64,000 bases of DNA from Vibrio vulnificus NBRC 15645 = ATCC 27562 (GCF_002224265.1 NZ_CP012882.1:186001-250000), one strand, 5' to 3'; positions 9,988 to 19,890 are shown, numbered from the stretch's first letter. Notes: generated from the sequence alone by a model not told the origin. Numbers and translations: made by a program.

Positions 9988-10125
9988 CGCTTTCTCCTTT
10001 CTACCGCACTGGGTTAATTATAGATATGTCAATATAAGAAGTGATAATGCGAAGGTGTTATAAGCAAAGGAGGTATTACAACCAAAATCCAGTTTTCATG
10101 GCGCGATGTATTGAGCCAGAGAGAC

Positions 10126-10155
10126 AATAAAAATGGGCTGAAGAAACAGCCCATT
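10126..10155 (-). terminator. Terminator after the calcium-repeat lipoprotein
   Basis: On the minus strand AATGGGCTG and CAGCCCATT enclose TTTCTT and run into TTTATTG. It is 36 bases past the stop codon. Confidence 0.85.
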
Positions 10156-10191
10156 CGACACTCTTAGTGATTATCGTCTAAACACAAAGAG

Positions 10192-13100
10192 TTAGCGGAA
10201 ACCATCAAAACGATAAACTTGATCGAGGATTTCGCCTTCTCCCGCGTTCACATCGCTCCACTCCGTACTATGCCAAAAGCTTTTTAAGGACAGATCGGTG
10301 GCGTCTGAATTGATCAGTTCGCTGATTTCGTAGGAACCGACGTAATCAGCGTGTGTGACGTCAATTCTCAACTGACCATTTTCTATCGCCCAGTTAAACG
10401 GAAACTCTCCATCTTCAGCATCGACAAACGCCCCAGTGCCCTGCGGATTAAAGTAAAGCCATTCGTCGGCGGTAAACACACGTTGCTGATCGATGTACTC
10501 GTAATAGCCCACCGCCCAATAAGCGCTTTTGCCGCTATCGGTGCCAGCCATGAGTTCGGCAGTCAGTACGCTTCCGTCCCCCATTTGTGATTTACATTGC
10601 GCCACTGCGGCTTGATAAGCTTCAAAGCTTTCGTAGTAAACGGGTTTATCATTGGGCTCATCCCAAGGAGTATTGCCCGTATCACAGCTCACCGCGGGAT
10701 CACTCTGTGGCGCATATTTCATGTAGTCGACAGCGACGATTTCGGAAAGTCTCTCACTTTCTTCTTCCGTAACCACTTTGTTCCATTGGAAGTACCCTTT
10801 GAGGTAGTAGCCCGTTTTATGCTCGCCAGTGAGAGCAAACATATCCACATCGTCATCCAGTGGGAACCGAATAGTCACGATCCCTTTTTCATTGATTGTC
10901 CAGGTGAGATCCTTGAGATAATTGCCGTTTTCAAGCATCACCCCTGCCCCCTCTTCATAGAAGAGGTAACTTTCATGCACGCGGTCTTCGGCATCATAGT
11001 AGTGCCATTGCATTGTCACTAACTGCTCTGGGGTCAGCGGTAGGTACAAACACGTCTCTAAGGCTTGATAGAAATCCGCTTCAGTCGGTGAACCCGCTGG
11101 GCGATTATTTTGTTCATCCCAACCCGTGTCACCATATGTGCAGAGTGATTGCTGTGCTTGCAGCACTTTCAAACGCTGCTGCGCTTTTTCACGGCTGGCA
11201 AAGTACTCATCGCCTCGTTCAGTCATAAACGAAATGCCGCTACTGTCCGCTTGTGCATTCTGCATAAAGATCGCTCGAGGAATGATCTCCTGCCACTGTT
11301 GTGGCTGTTCAACTTTGCCTTTCAGTAAATAAATACCGTTCACCACATCGAACACATCAAACGCATTGGCCAATCCACCTGGAGTAAAGGTGATCGCTTG
11401 CATGACATAACCCGATGCGTCATAGAAAGGATCATCGGTGACCAAATACCACACGCGCGGATCACCATTGTCGTGGTAACGGAATGATGGTGTAAACGCA
11501 GGTTTGGCATAGAGATTCAAATTCGGAATCATCTCTGACGTAATTTGGTCAACCGGCACACCTTGCTCTAGCAAGCTATCCACTTCAGCGATCAAGTCGA
11601 TATTGCGATCAAACCACTGGGTATAGCTGTAACCCATCCAGATGTCGTCATACAAATTGAACACCGTGTATTGATGACCAAAGACATTCTCGGACGCGGT
11701 AAAATCGTACCCTTCCAGTGCAATATGATGCCAAGTTTCGTAAGCGCGTTTCTCCGTGGCAGATATTGTGCGCTCATGAAGTGAGAACTCACTGAATTTC
11801 TCACCATCTGGCTTCTCTGACGACGTGCGTTTTATTGCATCCGAATCGGCAAGCAAGTAGCGCGAGCCAGACACTTTCGTACTGCTGTCTGCCAACAACT
11901 CGGTGGTTCTTTCCACCCAATACGCGGTGCGATTTTCCCATTTTTGGTTGTTGTAGTTATAGTCAGCATACTCTTCGTAGCTGTTGTCTGTCGGGCTCGA
12001 CCAAATAGGTTGATGCTCCGTTAAGCGATAGGTGTTTTCGCTGTCAGCAACAAACAGGCGGTATTGGTTTGTCGAGCCATTAGCTTGCCAATCCCGGTGT
12101 TCTTCCAGCCAAACAGGGATCTGTTCGCGACGTTTTTCTACGCCACGGTAGGCATAATCTTTCACGTGGGTCGCGTCATCATCGATCTTGAAGCCATTGA
12201 CGGCAAATTGATCCAACTGCGTCGTCACGCTAGCCAGTTCACCATCCGTTCCCTGAGTGACGGTCACATATTGAATGGTGTCGATACCCAGTAACGTTTG
12301 TGGATGTTGTCGGCTGGTAAAATTCACGCCATCGAACGTGCGTCCTCCGCCATTGTCAGCCCCTTCCAAAGCGGCATCCGCTTCATCAATGTATTTCCAA
12401 TACTGCTCACCCTGCGCGGTTTTCTTCCCGATATCCAAAGACCGGCCAACAAACAAAATCTCGCCGTCTAAGTTGAAATCATATCGCCATTCGCTAATGC
12501 GGCTAAAGCTGCCATCTTTTTGCGTCTGTTCAATACTATGTTCTTCGCCCAGTAAATCCCCCTCTACGGTACGGAAAGTCCGTTCAACTTCGGTGGTGAC
12601 CAAGCCACTGTTAAAGGTTTCGACGCTTGTGTGATAGGTCACGTCAAGCACTCTGGCTTCTTTACCGAGGTGGGTCACCGTTGGCCAGCGATAGCTTAGC
12701 TCTGTGCTTTGGTCTTGGGTTGATTTGTCCGCATTGTCGGGATAGGCATCCACGAGGCTATCCACACCATCGTTATCGTGGTCGCCCGCTTGCGTGTTGT
12801 CGTTCGGGAACTCATCCACCACACTGTCATAACCATCTTGGTCATGATCCCCCGCCAATTTCGGATCGGTTGGATATTGATCCACCAAGCTATCAAAGCC
12901 ATCCTTGTCTGGGTCACCCGCTTGCGTGTTGTCGTTCGGGAAGAGGTCATCGACATCCTTCACCCCATCGTTGTCATCGTCAGGGTCGGCGTTATCTCCC
13001 AGCTCATCACCGTCAAAATTGCGATATTCGGTAGCATCGTCTGGGTATTCATCAAACAAATCAGGAACGCCATCACCATCATCGTCCATGTTGCCGTCGT

Positions 13101-13860
13101 TGTCGGCATCATAATTAAACTCAGGCTTCTTATCGGCCAGATCTTCTGCAGACGTATCTTCGATGGTCTTCTTAATGCCCTTATTAACCTGTTCCGCAGT
13201 ATGCGCCATTTTTTGGCTAGCCTCTGGGTCATCCATCGTGGTTTGATATTGTTCTGGAGTTTCAGCTAGCACGACGCCTACTGTCACCAAACTACGCGCC
13301 GCAAATGCCGCTTGTTGATGCTCTTCATCCAAGAAGTCACCCAAAACTTGTTCATCCGTTAAACCTAGTTGCTCGGCAATGCGCTTAACCGATTGTTGCT
13401 GCTGAGCGGCGATGAGTATGGGGTTAGTTTCGCCTTGCAGGCGATTCACCATATCAACATGAACAAGGGTAGAAAGTGGCGTGATGGCCGCTTCACCAGC
13501 GGGGGCAGACATGGTGTATCCCGCGGTGATGGGATCGACATTTCCGCCTTCCGTATCGATGGTTTCACCGGCTATCGCTTGCACGATAACGGGAAAGCTT
13601 TGGTAGTTAGCAACGTTGCTGACGTCCAATTGCGCGACGCCCTGCTGATTTGAGTAGGCGATGGGCTCACCATCATCGTGAACCCAGTTAGGGGTGGTGT
13701 CCAACCACACCTTAGCATTGTGAAGATAGCCATCAATGGCTGTGACACTATAGGTATCAGGCACCGTAGGTGTGCTGCTGTCTGATGAGTCACTACCACA
13801 TCCAACCAAACTGACCATCCCCGCCACGCTTAGTGCAATGACGATTTTATTGGCTCTCAT
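10192..13860 (-). CDS. Lipoprotein with thrombospondin type 3-like calcium repeats
   Basis: 1222 residues from ATG 13860, chosen because GGAGGG lies just upstream and the product then begins MRANKIVIALSVAGMVSLVGC, a signal peptide with lipobox LVGC. Residues about 250-380 carry six or seven aspartate-rich calcium loops (DxDxDGxxD..D.yP.D), the TSP3-like type. The rest, about 800 residues, is rich in W, Y and E. Two C-terminal modules look duplicated: each opens with a C..G.T.WDE.N..P segment, has a helix ending in C about 25 residues later, then a beta-rich block starting near YY. Expected on the outer membrane; an adhesion or matrix role is inference only. An FNR-type box lies 141 bases upstream. 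Confidence 0.85.
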   Translation of the reverse strand: MRANKIVIALSVAGMVSLVGCGSDSSDSSTPTVPDTYSVTAIDGYLHNAKVWLDTTPNWVHDDGEPIAYSNQQGVAQLDVSNVANYQSFPVIVQAIAGETIDTEGGNVDPITAGYTMSAPAGEAAITPLSTLVHVDMVNRLQGETNPILIAAQQQQSVKRIAEQLGLTDEQVLGDFLDEEHQQAAFAARSLVTVGVVLAETPEQYQTTMDDPEASQKMAHTAEQVNKGIKKTIEDTSAEDLADKKPEFNYDADNDGNMDDDGDGVPDLFDEYPDDATEYRNFDGDELGDNADPDDDNDGVKDVDDLFPNDNTQAGDPDKDGFDSLVDQYPTDPKLAGDHDQDGYDSVVDEFPNDNTQAGDHDNDGVDSLVDAYPDNADKSTQDQSTELSYRWPTVTHLGKEARVLDVTYHTSVETFNSGLVTTEVERTFRTVEGDLLGEEHSIEQTQKDGSFSRISEWRYDFNLDGEILFVGRSLDIGKKTAQGEQYWKYIDEADAALEGADNGGGRTFDGVNFTSRQHPQTLLGIDTIQYVTVTQGTDGELASVTTQLDQFAVNGFKIDDDATHVKDYAYRGVEKRREQIPVWLEEHRDWQANGSTNQYRLFVADSENTYRLTEHQPIWSSPTDNSYEEYADYNYNNQKWENRTAYWVERTTELLADSSTKVSGSRYLLADSDAIKRTSSEKPDGEKFSEFSLHERTISATEKRAYETWHHIALEGYDFTASENVFGHQYTVFNLYDDIWMGYSYTQWFDRNIDLIAEVDSLLEQGVPVDQITSEMIPNLNLYAKPAFTPSFRYHDNGDPRVWYLVTDDPFYDASGYVMQAITFTPGGLANAFDVFDVVNGIYLLKGKVEQPQQWQEIIPRAIFMQNAQADSSGISFMTERGDEYFASREKAQQRLKVLQAQQSLCTYGDTGWDEQNNRPAGSPTEADFYQALETCLYLPLTPEQLVTMQWHYYDAEDRVHESYLFYEEGAGVMLENGNYLKDLTWTINEKGIVTIRFPLDDDVDMFALTGEHKTGYYLKGYFQWNKVVTEEESERLSEIVAVDYMKYAPQSDPAVSCDTGNTPWDEPNDKPVYYESFEAYQAAVAQCKSQMGDGSVLTAELMAGTDSGKSAYWAVGYYEYIDQQRVFTADEWLYFNPQGTGAFVDAEDGEFPFNWAIENGQLRIDVTHADYVGSYEISELINSDATDLSLKSFWHSTEWSDVNAGEGEILDQVYRFDGFR

Positions 13861-14000
13861 GATTCCCTCCGAATTCCTTTTTATTTTCTTCTCACATCGC
13901 AATGTTGCGCGGTTACGCAACGGTTATATGCAGCTTAAAAAGGGAACTCAGTCACTTCATCACCCATGTGGGTGACGCAGCACGAGCAATTGAGCGGGGT

Positions 14001-14014
14001 TTGATTTACATCAA
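14001..14014. promoter_or_regulatory. FNR-type box upstream of the calcium-repeat lipoprotein
   Basis: TTGATTTACATCAA matches the FNR consensus TTGATNNNNATCAA exactly. It lies between the LuxR-type gene's stop and the lipoprotein start at 13860, so oxygen-responsive control of the lipoprotein is a reasonable inference. Confidence 0.55.
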
Positions 14015-14037
14015 TAGAATTAATAATAAGAGACCAT

Positions 14038-14796
14038 TCATACAACTAAAGAATAAGATCCTATACGGTAATAGCGCGAGATCAATTGATTTTGATGACG
14101 GCACCCTGTCTTGTGCAAAATCCGTTTAATCTGAGTACGAACCGTCTCTTTCGAGACAGAGCGATAGTGGGCAATTTCACTGCCATCCATCCCTTGCACC
14201 AGAAGTTCCAGCACTTCCAATTCGGCATCCGTCAGTACATCACCGTTATGCACGATCGAACGAATAGGGCTGAGCTGAGCAAGTCGTTTTACCATGCTTT
14301 GCTGGGCGACCCAACAGTTGCCCCATGAGATCAAAAACTGCCACAACCTCTTGAGATGATCACGCTGCTTAGGCGGTAATGCACTGAAACCATGACAACT
14401 CAACATCAAGTAGTGGTGCTCAACCAGTCTAAACAAACCGCAATAGGAATGATGAAGTTTCATGGTTGGGATCAGCACTTCACGAAAGACGGGGTTGCGG
14501 ATCTGTTTCACTGGCAGCATCTCTTGCATGTAAAGATACTGGCCAATCAATCCCTTACGCAGGTAATACTGTAAGAATGAATCGTGATGTTGATTTTGCT
14601 GATAAATGTCCAACTGTTGGCTCGAAAATCCGAAATCAAACTGCAACCGTGGCACCTGATAAGGGTCCAAAATCATGAACACCACATTCTCGATACCCGC
14701 CTGAGCCAGTTCGCGCAAGACGATCTCTTCAAGCTCAATGGGTGAAATATTCACGTGATTAAAATCGAGTAAGGTCGAAAAATCTGATTTCATCAT
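14038..14796 (-). CDS. LuxR/NarL-type transcriptional regulator
   Basis: 252 residues. The start is put at ATG 14796, or the adjacent ATG 14793, behind GGGGC; the longer frame to 14835 lacks a ribosome site. The C-terminal 65 residues are a LuxR helix-turn-helix: LTDAELEVLELLVQGMDG, then EIA, a KETVRTQIKRIL recognition region and a final tyrosine-rich tail. The N-terminal 185 residues match no acyl-homoserine-lactone or receiver domain I can recognise (no D..K phospho-acceptor pattern), so the signal is unknown. It lies directly upstream of the calcium-repeat lipoprotein in the same direction, 177 bases away, which makes that gene a candidate target. Confidence 0.85.
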   Translation of the reverse strand: MMKSDFSTLLDFNHVNISPIELEEIVLRELAQAGIENVVFMILDPYQVPRLQFDFGFSSQQLDIYQQNQHHDSFLQYYLRKGLIGQYLYMQEMLPVKQIRNPVFREVLIPTMKLHHSYCGLFRLVEHHYLMLSCHGFSALPPKQRDHLKRLWQFLISWGNCWVAQQSMVKRLAQLSPIRSIVHNGDVLTDAELEVLELLVQGMDGSEIAHYRSVSKETVRTQIKRILHKTGCRHQNQLISRYYRIGSYSLVV

Positions 14797-15031
14797 TTGC
14801 CCCGTTCGGTTGCTGTTTGTCCGGCCATACTGCAAGTGAACGCCTTGATAGTTTCACCTCAAATATTAGTTGAACAAATACTCAACCAAAGTACTAGAAA
14901 CCGAACCAATGATCTGACGCACGTTTGTCGCGATATTGACTGCCAAAAATGAGGGCTATGAATGAAAATGGAGCCAAAGACGGTCTGATGTTCACTCCCT
15001 AAAGCCAGTGAACAAAATTGAGCGAGAAGCC

Positions 15032-15874
15032 ATGAAAATAACCCCTGTAGCGGCATCGTTTGGCGCCTTAGTTGAAGACGTTCAGCTCGGTGCCATCAAC
15101 GAGCGACAATTTGAGGCGTTGTACCAAGCGTTCTTACATTACAAAGTGCTGTTCTTTCGCGATCAGTTGCTGACAGCAGAGCAGCATTTGGCAATCGGGC
15201 AATGCTTTGGTGAGCTGGAACCGATCCACCCTTTCTTTCCTCATTTGGCAGACGCCCCACAAGTGGTGGTGATTGAAACCCGAGAAGGATTGCCACCTGG
15301 AGAGAGCTACTGGCACACCGATCTCACTTGGAAAGCCCGCCCCTCAAAATGCGCTCTGCTTCATGCCCAGCACTGCCCAGCTTCTGGAGGCGATACGATT
15401 TGGACCGACATGGAAGCGGTTTGGCAATCGCTTGATGATTCATTAAAGCAGCAGTTGAGACCGCTGTTGGCCACCCATGCTTTACACGCTTTTGAAAATA
15501 GCCGTTATGACCACAAGGATGAAGATGGGGAAAGCTACGTGGTGAAGAAATCGCGCGAGTTTCCAGCGGTACATCACCCTGTGGTAGCGCAGCATCCGGA
15601 AACTGGACGAGAGACACTGTATATTAATGAACAATTTACCCGTTGTATTGACGGGTTGGAGGAAGCGCAAAGCCAAGCGCTGCTAGAAACGCTTTTTGCC
15701 ACAGCTCGAGAAGAGAAATTTCAAGTCCGCTTTCAATGGCAAGCAAACTCTTTGGCCATTTGGGATAACCGCGCGACCCAACACTTTGCCGTGACCGATT
15801 ATGGCGATCAGCCACGTCGCTTGCACCGCGTCACCATTACTGGCGATGCACCACAAGCAACGCAACTTAAGTAA
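15032..15874 (+). CDS. TauD/TfdA-family 2-oxoglutarate-dependent dioxygenase
   Basis: 280 residues from ATG 15032; the in-frame GTG at 15008 would add 8. The iron-binding facial triad is visible: HTD in SYWHTDLTWK and a distal histidine in NRATQHFAVTDYG, with the 2-oxoglutarate-binding arginine in PRRLHRV. Length and spacing fit taurine dioxygenase and its relatives, which use Fe(II), O2 and 2-oxoglutarate to hydroxylate a sulfonate or other small acid. No tauABC transporter genes flank it, so the substrate is open and a taurine role is only one option. It is a single gene, divergent from the LuxR-type regulator and convergent with rlmC. Confidence 0.88.
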   Translation: MKITPVAASFGALVEDVQLGAINERQFEALYQAFLHYKVLFFRDQLLTAEQHLAIGQCFGELEPIHPFFPHLADAPQVVVIETREGLPPGESYWHTDLTWKARPSKCALLHAQHCPASGGDTIWTDMEAVWQSLDDSLKQQLRPLLATHALHAFENSRYDHKDEDGESYVVKKSREFPAVHHPVVAQHPETGRETLYINEQFTRCIDGLEEAQSQALLETLFATAREEKFQVRFQWQANSLAIWDNRATQHFAVTDYGDQPRRLHRVTITGDAPQATQLK

Positions 15875-15899
15875 GCTGAATTCAGTTAAGGCTAAGCGC

Positions 15900-17030
15900 T
15901 TATTGGCGCACCAACAGCATCATCACTTCAGCGTGATCAGTATGCGGGAACATATCAAACCACTGAGCACGCTCGACTCGGTAGCTAGGCAGATGCGCTA
16001 GGTCTTGCTGCATCGTCACTGGGTTACAACTGGAGTAAATCAAATATTGTGGTGCCAGTTGCTCCAACTGTGCAGTCAGCGCTTGGCCCAAGCCGCGGCG
16101 TGGAGGGTTAACCAAAATAAGATCCGCGGCTTGCGTTTGTGCCTGAGAATACGCCGCCGAATCCAACGCAGAGAAACTCAAATTATCAATGCCGAGTTGT
16201 TGAGCCGAAAGCTTCGCGCTGTTGATCGCTTCTTCTTCAATTTCAATGCCAATCACTTGCTCTGCGTGCGGTGCGCAGTGAAGCGCAAAGCCACCAACGC
16301 CGCAGAAGAGATCCCACATTTGGCGTGGTTTGAGCTCGGCTACCCAATCGCGGGCAGTGGCGTAAAGCTGGGCCGCCACATGCGGATTGGTTTGGAAAAA
16401 GCTTTTTGGTCTCACCACCATCGGCACACCGTTAAATTCTTCCAACAAATATTGCGCATCAGTGAGAAAGATCTCTTGCTCCCCTTCCAAGCGAGCCATG
16501 TGGATCGGCTGAATGTTCGCGCTGATGACACGAATGGCAGGAAACGCCTGTTGCAACCTCGGCAAGTTGTGGCGAATGCGTTCAAGTGCTGCCTCACTTC
16601 TCACCACAAAACGCAGCATAAACTCGCCACGAGCCTGACTACGAGTCAGCAAAACAAACTTAAGCTCACCTTTTTTCTTCACTTTGTTGTAAGGCGGAAT
16701 GCCTGATGTACGTATCCATTCTTGCAAGTAAGCCAACAGCGCTTGGCTATCTTGAGTGTAGAGCGGGCAATGGACTAAGGAGATGGGCGTGCCGTCTTGG
16801 ACACTTTCGATCCCTAACGTGGGTTGATGCGCGGCACCAAGCGCGACCATTTTCGCTTTGTTACGGCAATGCATTGAGTCACTTTGAACCGGAGCCAACC
16901 ACGCACTTTGTGCAACATCAGAAAACAAGGTATGTAACGCATTGTCTTTCATTTCAAGCTGTTGAAAGTAAGGAGTATTCATGTGTGTGCAAGAAGTGCA
17001 GCTCTTTTGCTCAAAATAAGGACAGGACAT
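15900..17030 (-). CDS. rlmC: 23S rRNA (uracil-747-C5)-methyltransferase RlmC
   Basis: 376 residues from ATG 17030 ([14 protein letters not shown]), the same N-terminus as known RlmC; an upstream in-frame start would add 19 unrelated residues. Features: an N-terminal cysteine cluster for a 4Fe-4S centre (C3, C11, C14 and a later cysteine in DSMHC), the FRNKAK-like CRNKAKMV segment, [14 protein letters not shown] for S-adenosylmethionine binding, LVNPPRRG, and the catalytic YSSCNP cysteine motif near the C-terminus. It methylates U747 of 23S rRNA. Monocistronic; no strong ribosome site is seen before the chosen start. Confidence 0.95.
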   Translation of the reverse strand: MSCPYFEQKSCTSCTHMNTPYFQQLEMKDNALHTLFSDVAQSAWLAPVQSDSMHCRNKAKMVALGAAHQPTLGIESVQDGTPISLVHCPLYTQDSQALLAYLQEWIRTSGIPPYNKVKKKGELKFVLLTRSQARGEFMLRFVVRSEAALERIRHNLPRLQQAFPAIRVISANIQPIHMARLEGEQEIFLTDAQYLLEEFNGVPMVVRPKSFFQTNPHVAAQLYATARDWVAELKPRQMWDLFCGVGGFALHCAPHAEQVIGIEIEEEAINSAKLSAQQLGIDNLSFSALDSAAYSQAQTQAADLILVNPPRRGLGQALTAQLEQLAPQYLIYSSCNPVTMQQDLAHLPSYRVERAQWFDMFPHTDHAEVMMLLVRQ

Positions 17031-17191
17031 GGCAATCGCAACAAAAAAAGAAAACGGCAGTCTATTCCTCTGCCAGCAATTAACCATTCCAATTATTTGT
17101 CATTACGATTAATAGGGGCAATAACAAGAGATTCGACATTTTTCATCATAGCAGATAAAGTTTGTGCACATTTTCTGCTAAGGATTGAGCC

Positions 17192-17914
17192 ATGAACGCT
17201 GTTATTGACACTCTGCTTTCCCACCGTTCTATTCGCAAATTTACCGACCAAGCGATAACGCCAGAGCAACTCGACACCATCATTCGAGCAGGGCTAGCCG
17301 CTTCTTCTTCCAGTTTGCTACAAGTGGTCTCAATCATTCGCATTACCGATCCAGCCAAACGTCAGCAGCTTGCCGAGCTCGCGGGGCCACAACACTATGT
17401 CGAAACGGCTGCCGAATTCCTCGTGTTTTGCATTGATTATCAACGCCACGCCACCCTCAACTCAGAAGTACAAGCGGGCTTTACCGAGCTGACATTGATC
17501 GGCGCGGTGGATGCCGGCATCATGGCGCAAAACTGCTTATTGGCCGCAGAGTCGATGGGGTTAGGTGGCGTTTACATCGGTGGGCTGAGAAACAAAGCCG
17601 CCGAGGTGGATGCCCTTCTCGAACTGCCTCCATTCAGTGCCGTCTTGTTTGGTATGTGCTTAGGCCATCCAGACCAAGACCCTGATCTCAAACCACGGCT
17701 GCCCGCGGAGGTCATTCTCCACGAGAACCACTATCAGCCGCTCGATCTCAATAAAGTAGAGCAATACGATCAAACCATGCTCGACTACTATGGCAAGCGT
17801 TCATCAAACCAAAAACAGGCCAGCTGGTCTGAACAAGTAACGGGCAAGCTGGCGGGGGAATCTCGCCCTCATATCTTGCCTTATTTACACAGCAAAGGCT
17901 TGGCGACAAAGTAA
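17192..17914 (+). CDS. nfsA: Oxygen-insensitive NADPH nitroreductase NfsA
   Basis: 240 residues, exactly the length of E. coli NfsA and collinear with it. Motifs: HRSIRKFTD at the N-terminus (FMN phosphate binding), ASSSSLLQVVSIIRITD, LLAAESMGLGGVYIGGLRN, and LKPRLPAEVILHEN.YQPLD. It is a homodimeric FMN flavoprotein of the nitro-FMN reductase family that reduces nitroaromatics, quinones and related electrophiles by two-electron steps in the cytoplasm. AAGGA sits 7 bases before ATG 17192. Single-gene unit ended by a strong hairpin. No SoxR- or MarA-type site was identified. Confidence 0.95.
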   Translation: MNAVIDTLLSHRSIRKFTDQAITPEQLDTIIRAGLAASSSSLLQVVSIIRITDPAKRQQLAELAGPQHYVETAAEFLVFCIDYQRHATLNSEVQAGFTELTLIGAVDAGIMAQNCLLAAESMGLGGVYIGGLRNKAAEVDALLELPPFSAVLFGMCLGHPDQDPDLKPRLPAEVILHENHYQPLDLNKVEQYDQTMLDYYGKRSSNQKQASWSEQVTGKLAGESRPHILPYLHSKGLATK

Positions 17915-17945
17915 CGCCTCACCACAGTGAGATATCTTAACGACG

Positions 17946-17973
17946 AAAAGGCAGAACCCAAGTTCTGCCTTTT
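17946..17973. terminator. Bidirectional terminator between nfsA and the MBL-fold gene
   Basis: AAAAGGCAGAA and TTCTGCCTTTT form a perfect 11-bp stem with loop CCCAAG; T runs exist on both strands, matching the convergent genes. Confidence 0.92.
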
Positions 17974-18010
17974 GCTGTCTAACCCAATCTCACGAGTGGT
18001 TTTAGACCAG

Positions 18011-18856
18011 TTACCACTTCATTTCACCCATGCTCACCTTCGCCCCAATGGTGACGCCTTCATCTGCCGTCAGTAGTGGGTATTGCGCCGTGATCTTTTC
18101 AATCAATTGCGTCGAGTTGCTTGATTGCTCTACATAGCGCTGCCAATCCATCACATACTGTTTCGTGAAATCAACCGCCTCTACACGAGGGGGAACTTGC
18201 CCTAAGTAATGGCCTGGGATCACGCGCTTTGGCTTCAATTGCTTCATACGATCGAGTGATGCAACCCACTCAAGACGTTCCTCTTTGGTTTGACTATCAG
18301 CCATCCAGACATGAATGCCACTGTAAGTGGATACCCCACCCAATGCGGTTTTAAGAGACGGGATCCAGTAGTACGCGTTATGCGTACCCGCTTCTTTTAG
18401 CTCAATCTTTTCACCTTCAAGCAAGATGTCGCCGTTGTAGACCTCTGGCACATAAAGCTGACTTGGCGCACCTTCGCCAAGAATTGGCCCCCAGTAACCG
18501 ATCTTTTGATCTTTTGTGTGATTGATGTGATCAACGATGGTTGCCGTCGCTTTAATCTTTACTTGAGGAAAGGCTTCCACGATCGGCTGAAGACCAAAAT
18601 AGAAATCTGGATCACCACCAGTAATGTACACCGTGGTGAGTTCTTTGCCCGATTGACGAATCAACTCCACCAGCGCTTTACCTTCGGTAGTACTGAACTG
18701 TGCATCGAACAAAATGGCTTCTTTTTTCCCCGAAATCAGCGTCGAGCTGACCGGAAAAATGGCCTTTTCTTGTGGGTTATAAGTGGTCAGTTTCAGTGCT
18801 GCCAATGCTGGCTGGCTCAGGGTTGCGAGTACCGCAACGGCAAGTATTTTCTTCAT
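18011..18856 (-). CDS. Exported MBL-fold protein with degenerate metal motif
   Basis: 281 residues with a Sec signal peptide (MKKILAVAVLATLSQPALA). The fold is that of metallo-beta-lactamase-like hydrolases: AILFDAQFS strand, then the metal-motif position, then ESGTHNAYYWIP-type and PGHYLG segments. The usual HxHxDH (or HPDPDHYFG in the nearest relatives I recall) reads GGDPDFYFG at residues 80-88, so both histidines of the first metal site are replaced (G80, F85) while D82 and D84 remain. Later histidines (H in GTHN, PGH) persist. It may be a non-classical or inactive MBL. It lies downstream of a LysR regulator in the same direction, 131 bases away. Confidence 0.8.
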   Translation of the reverse strand: MKKILAVAVLATLSQPALAALKLTTYNPQEKAIFPVSSTLISGKKEAILFDAQFSTTEGKALVELIRQSGKELTTVYITGGDPDFYFGLQPIVEAFPQVKIKATATIVDHINHTKDQKIGYWGPILGEGAPSQLYVPEVYNGDILLEGEKIELKEAGTHNAYYWIPSLKTALGGVSTYSGIHVWMADSQTKEERLEWVASLDRMKQLKPKRVIPGHYLGQVPPRVEAVDFTKQYVMDWQRYVEQSSNSTQLIEKITAQYPLLTADEGVTIGAKVSMGEMKW

Positions 18857-18987
18857 AGAGTTGGCCCTTTGAGTTATCTGTTATCAACGGGCTCTAATGT
18901 ATTTCGTTTTATTTGCGCGAAATAGCCACACATACACACATCACTAGTGCGAATTATGCACCAATAGTTCACACTCACCGTTCTCGT

Positions 18988-19890
18988 TTATAACGCCTGC
19001 CACAGCGGATCGCTTGCCATTCGCTGACAAATAAAATCAATAAACTGCCGATGTAACGGCGTGATCTGCTTACGACTTGAATAGACGAGGTAAACCCCTA
19101 GTTCATCAGGCTGCCAATCCGGCAAGACGGGCAATAGACGACCTTGTGCAAGATGTGGCGCCACCGCAGCATAGGGCTGCTGGCTGATGCCACTTCCATG
19201 CAGTGTTGCCGATAACACGATCGTAGAAATATTGGCGGTGATAGGGCCTTGAATATCGATACTTTCTCGGCGGTTATCTCGGGTTAAATACCAACGGTTT
19301 TTGCCAAAGTAACTGAAGCTTAAACAACGATGTGCTGGCAAATCGCTGGGCTGCTGCGGATGACCAAACTGTTCAAGATACGCAGGTGTGGCAACAAGGG
19401 CACTACGACACACACCCATTTGCCTTGCAATAAGCCCTGGGGCCAAATCATTGGTAATTCGTACCGCCAGATCCACCCCCTCTTCAATTAAGTGGGTGCT
19501 GCTATCGGCCACCAGCAGTTCGATCTGTACCTCTGGCCATTGAGCACAAAACGCTTCCACGGCTTGCAACAAGAAATGCTCAATTAAAGAGTAGGCCGAA
19601 GCAATACGAAGCTTGCCAGAAAGCGTATTGTTTTGCCGATCTCGTATCGCGCTCACTTCATTAGAAAGGGAAAGCATTTGATAGGCGAGTTCGAGCGTTT
19701 GCTCTCCAGCATCCGTGAGGCTTTGTTTACGGGTGGTGCGGTGAAGCAAACGGCTTCCAACCCACTCTTCTAACTCACTAAGATAGCGTGATACCTTGGT
19801 CCTCTCGATTTCGAGCACGTTTGCAGCGCCAGACAAACTGCCTTGTTCTGCAATTGCTACAAAAGCCCTGAGAGCCTCTAATCTGTCCAT
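18988..19890 (-). CDS. LysR-family transcriptional regulator
   Basis: 300 residues with the classic LysR layout: N-terminal winged helix (MDRLEALRAFVAIAEQGSLS, then AA...L...T.VSRYLSELE) and a periplasmic-binding-like effector domain from about residue 90. The variant helix with LEIERTKVSRYLS is found in the DsdC/AaeR-like branch of LysR. GAGG sits 8 bases before the ATG. The next gene downstream is the exported MBL-fold protein, the likeliest target, although LysR genes more often act on a divergent gene and none is adjacent here. No effector can be inferred. Confidence 0.9.
   Translation of the reverse strand: MDRLEALRAFVAIAEQGSLSGAANVLEIERTKVSRYLSELEEWVGSRLLHRTTRKQSLTDAGEQTLELAYQMLSLSNEVSAIRDRQNNTLSGKLRIASAYSLIEHFLLQAVEAFCAQWPEVQIELLVADSSTHLIEEGVDLAVRITNDLAPGLIARQMGVCRSALVATPAYLEQFGHPQQPSDLPAHRCLSFSYFGKNRWYLTRDNRRESIDIQGPITANISTIVLSATLHGSGISQQPYAAVAPHLAQGRLLPVLPDWQPDELGVYLVYSSRKQITPLHRQFIDFICQRMASDPLWQAL

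Noticed and set aside
12778..13269. 163-aa plus-strand frame opposite the calcium repeats
   Set aside because: It is the antisense of a strongly supported gene; the repeated Asp codons keep the opposite frame open. No ribosome site.
16005..16706. 233-aa plus-strand frame within rlmC
   Set aside because: Antisense to a well-recognised gene, with low-plausibility composition and no signal.
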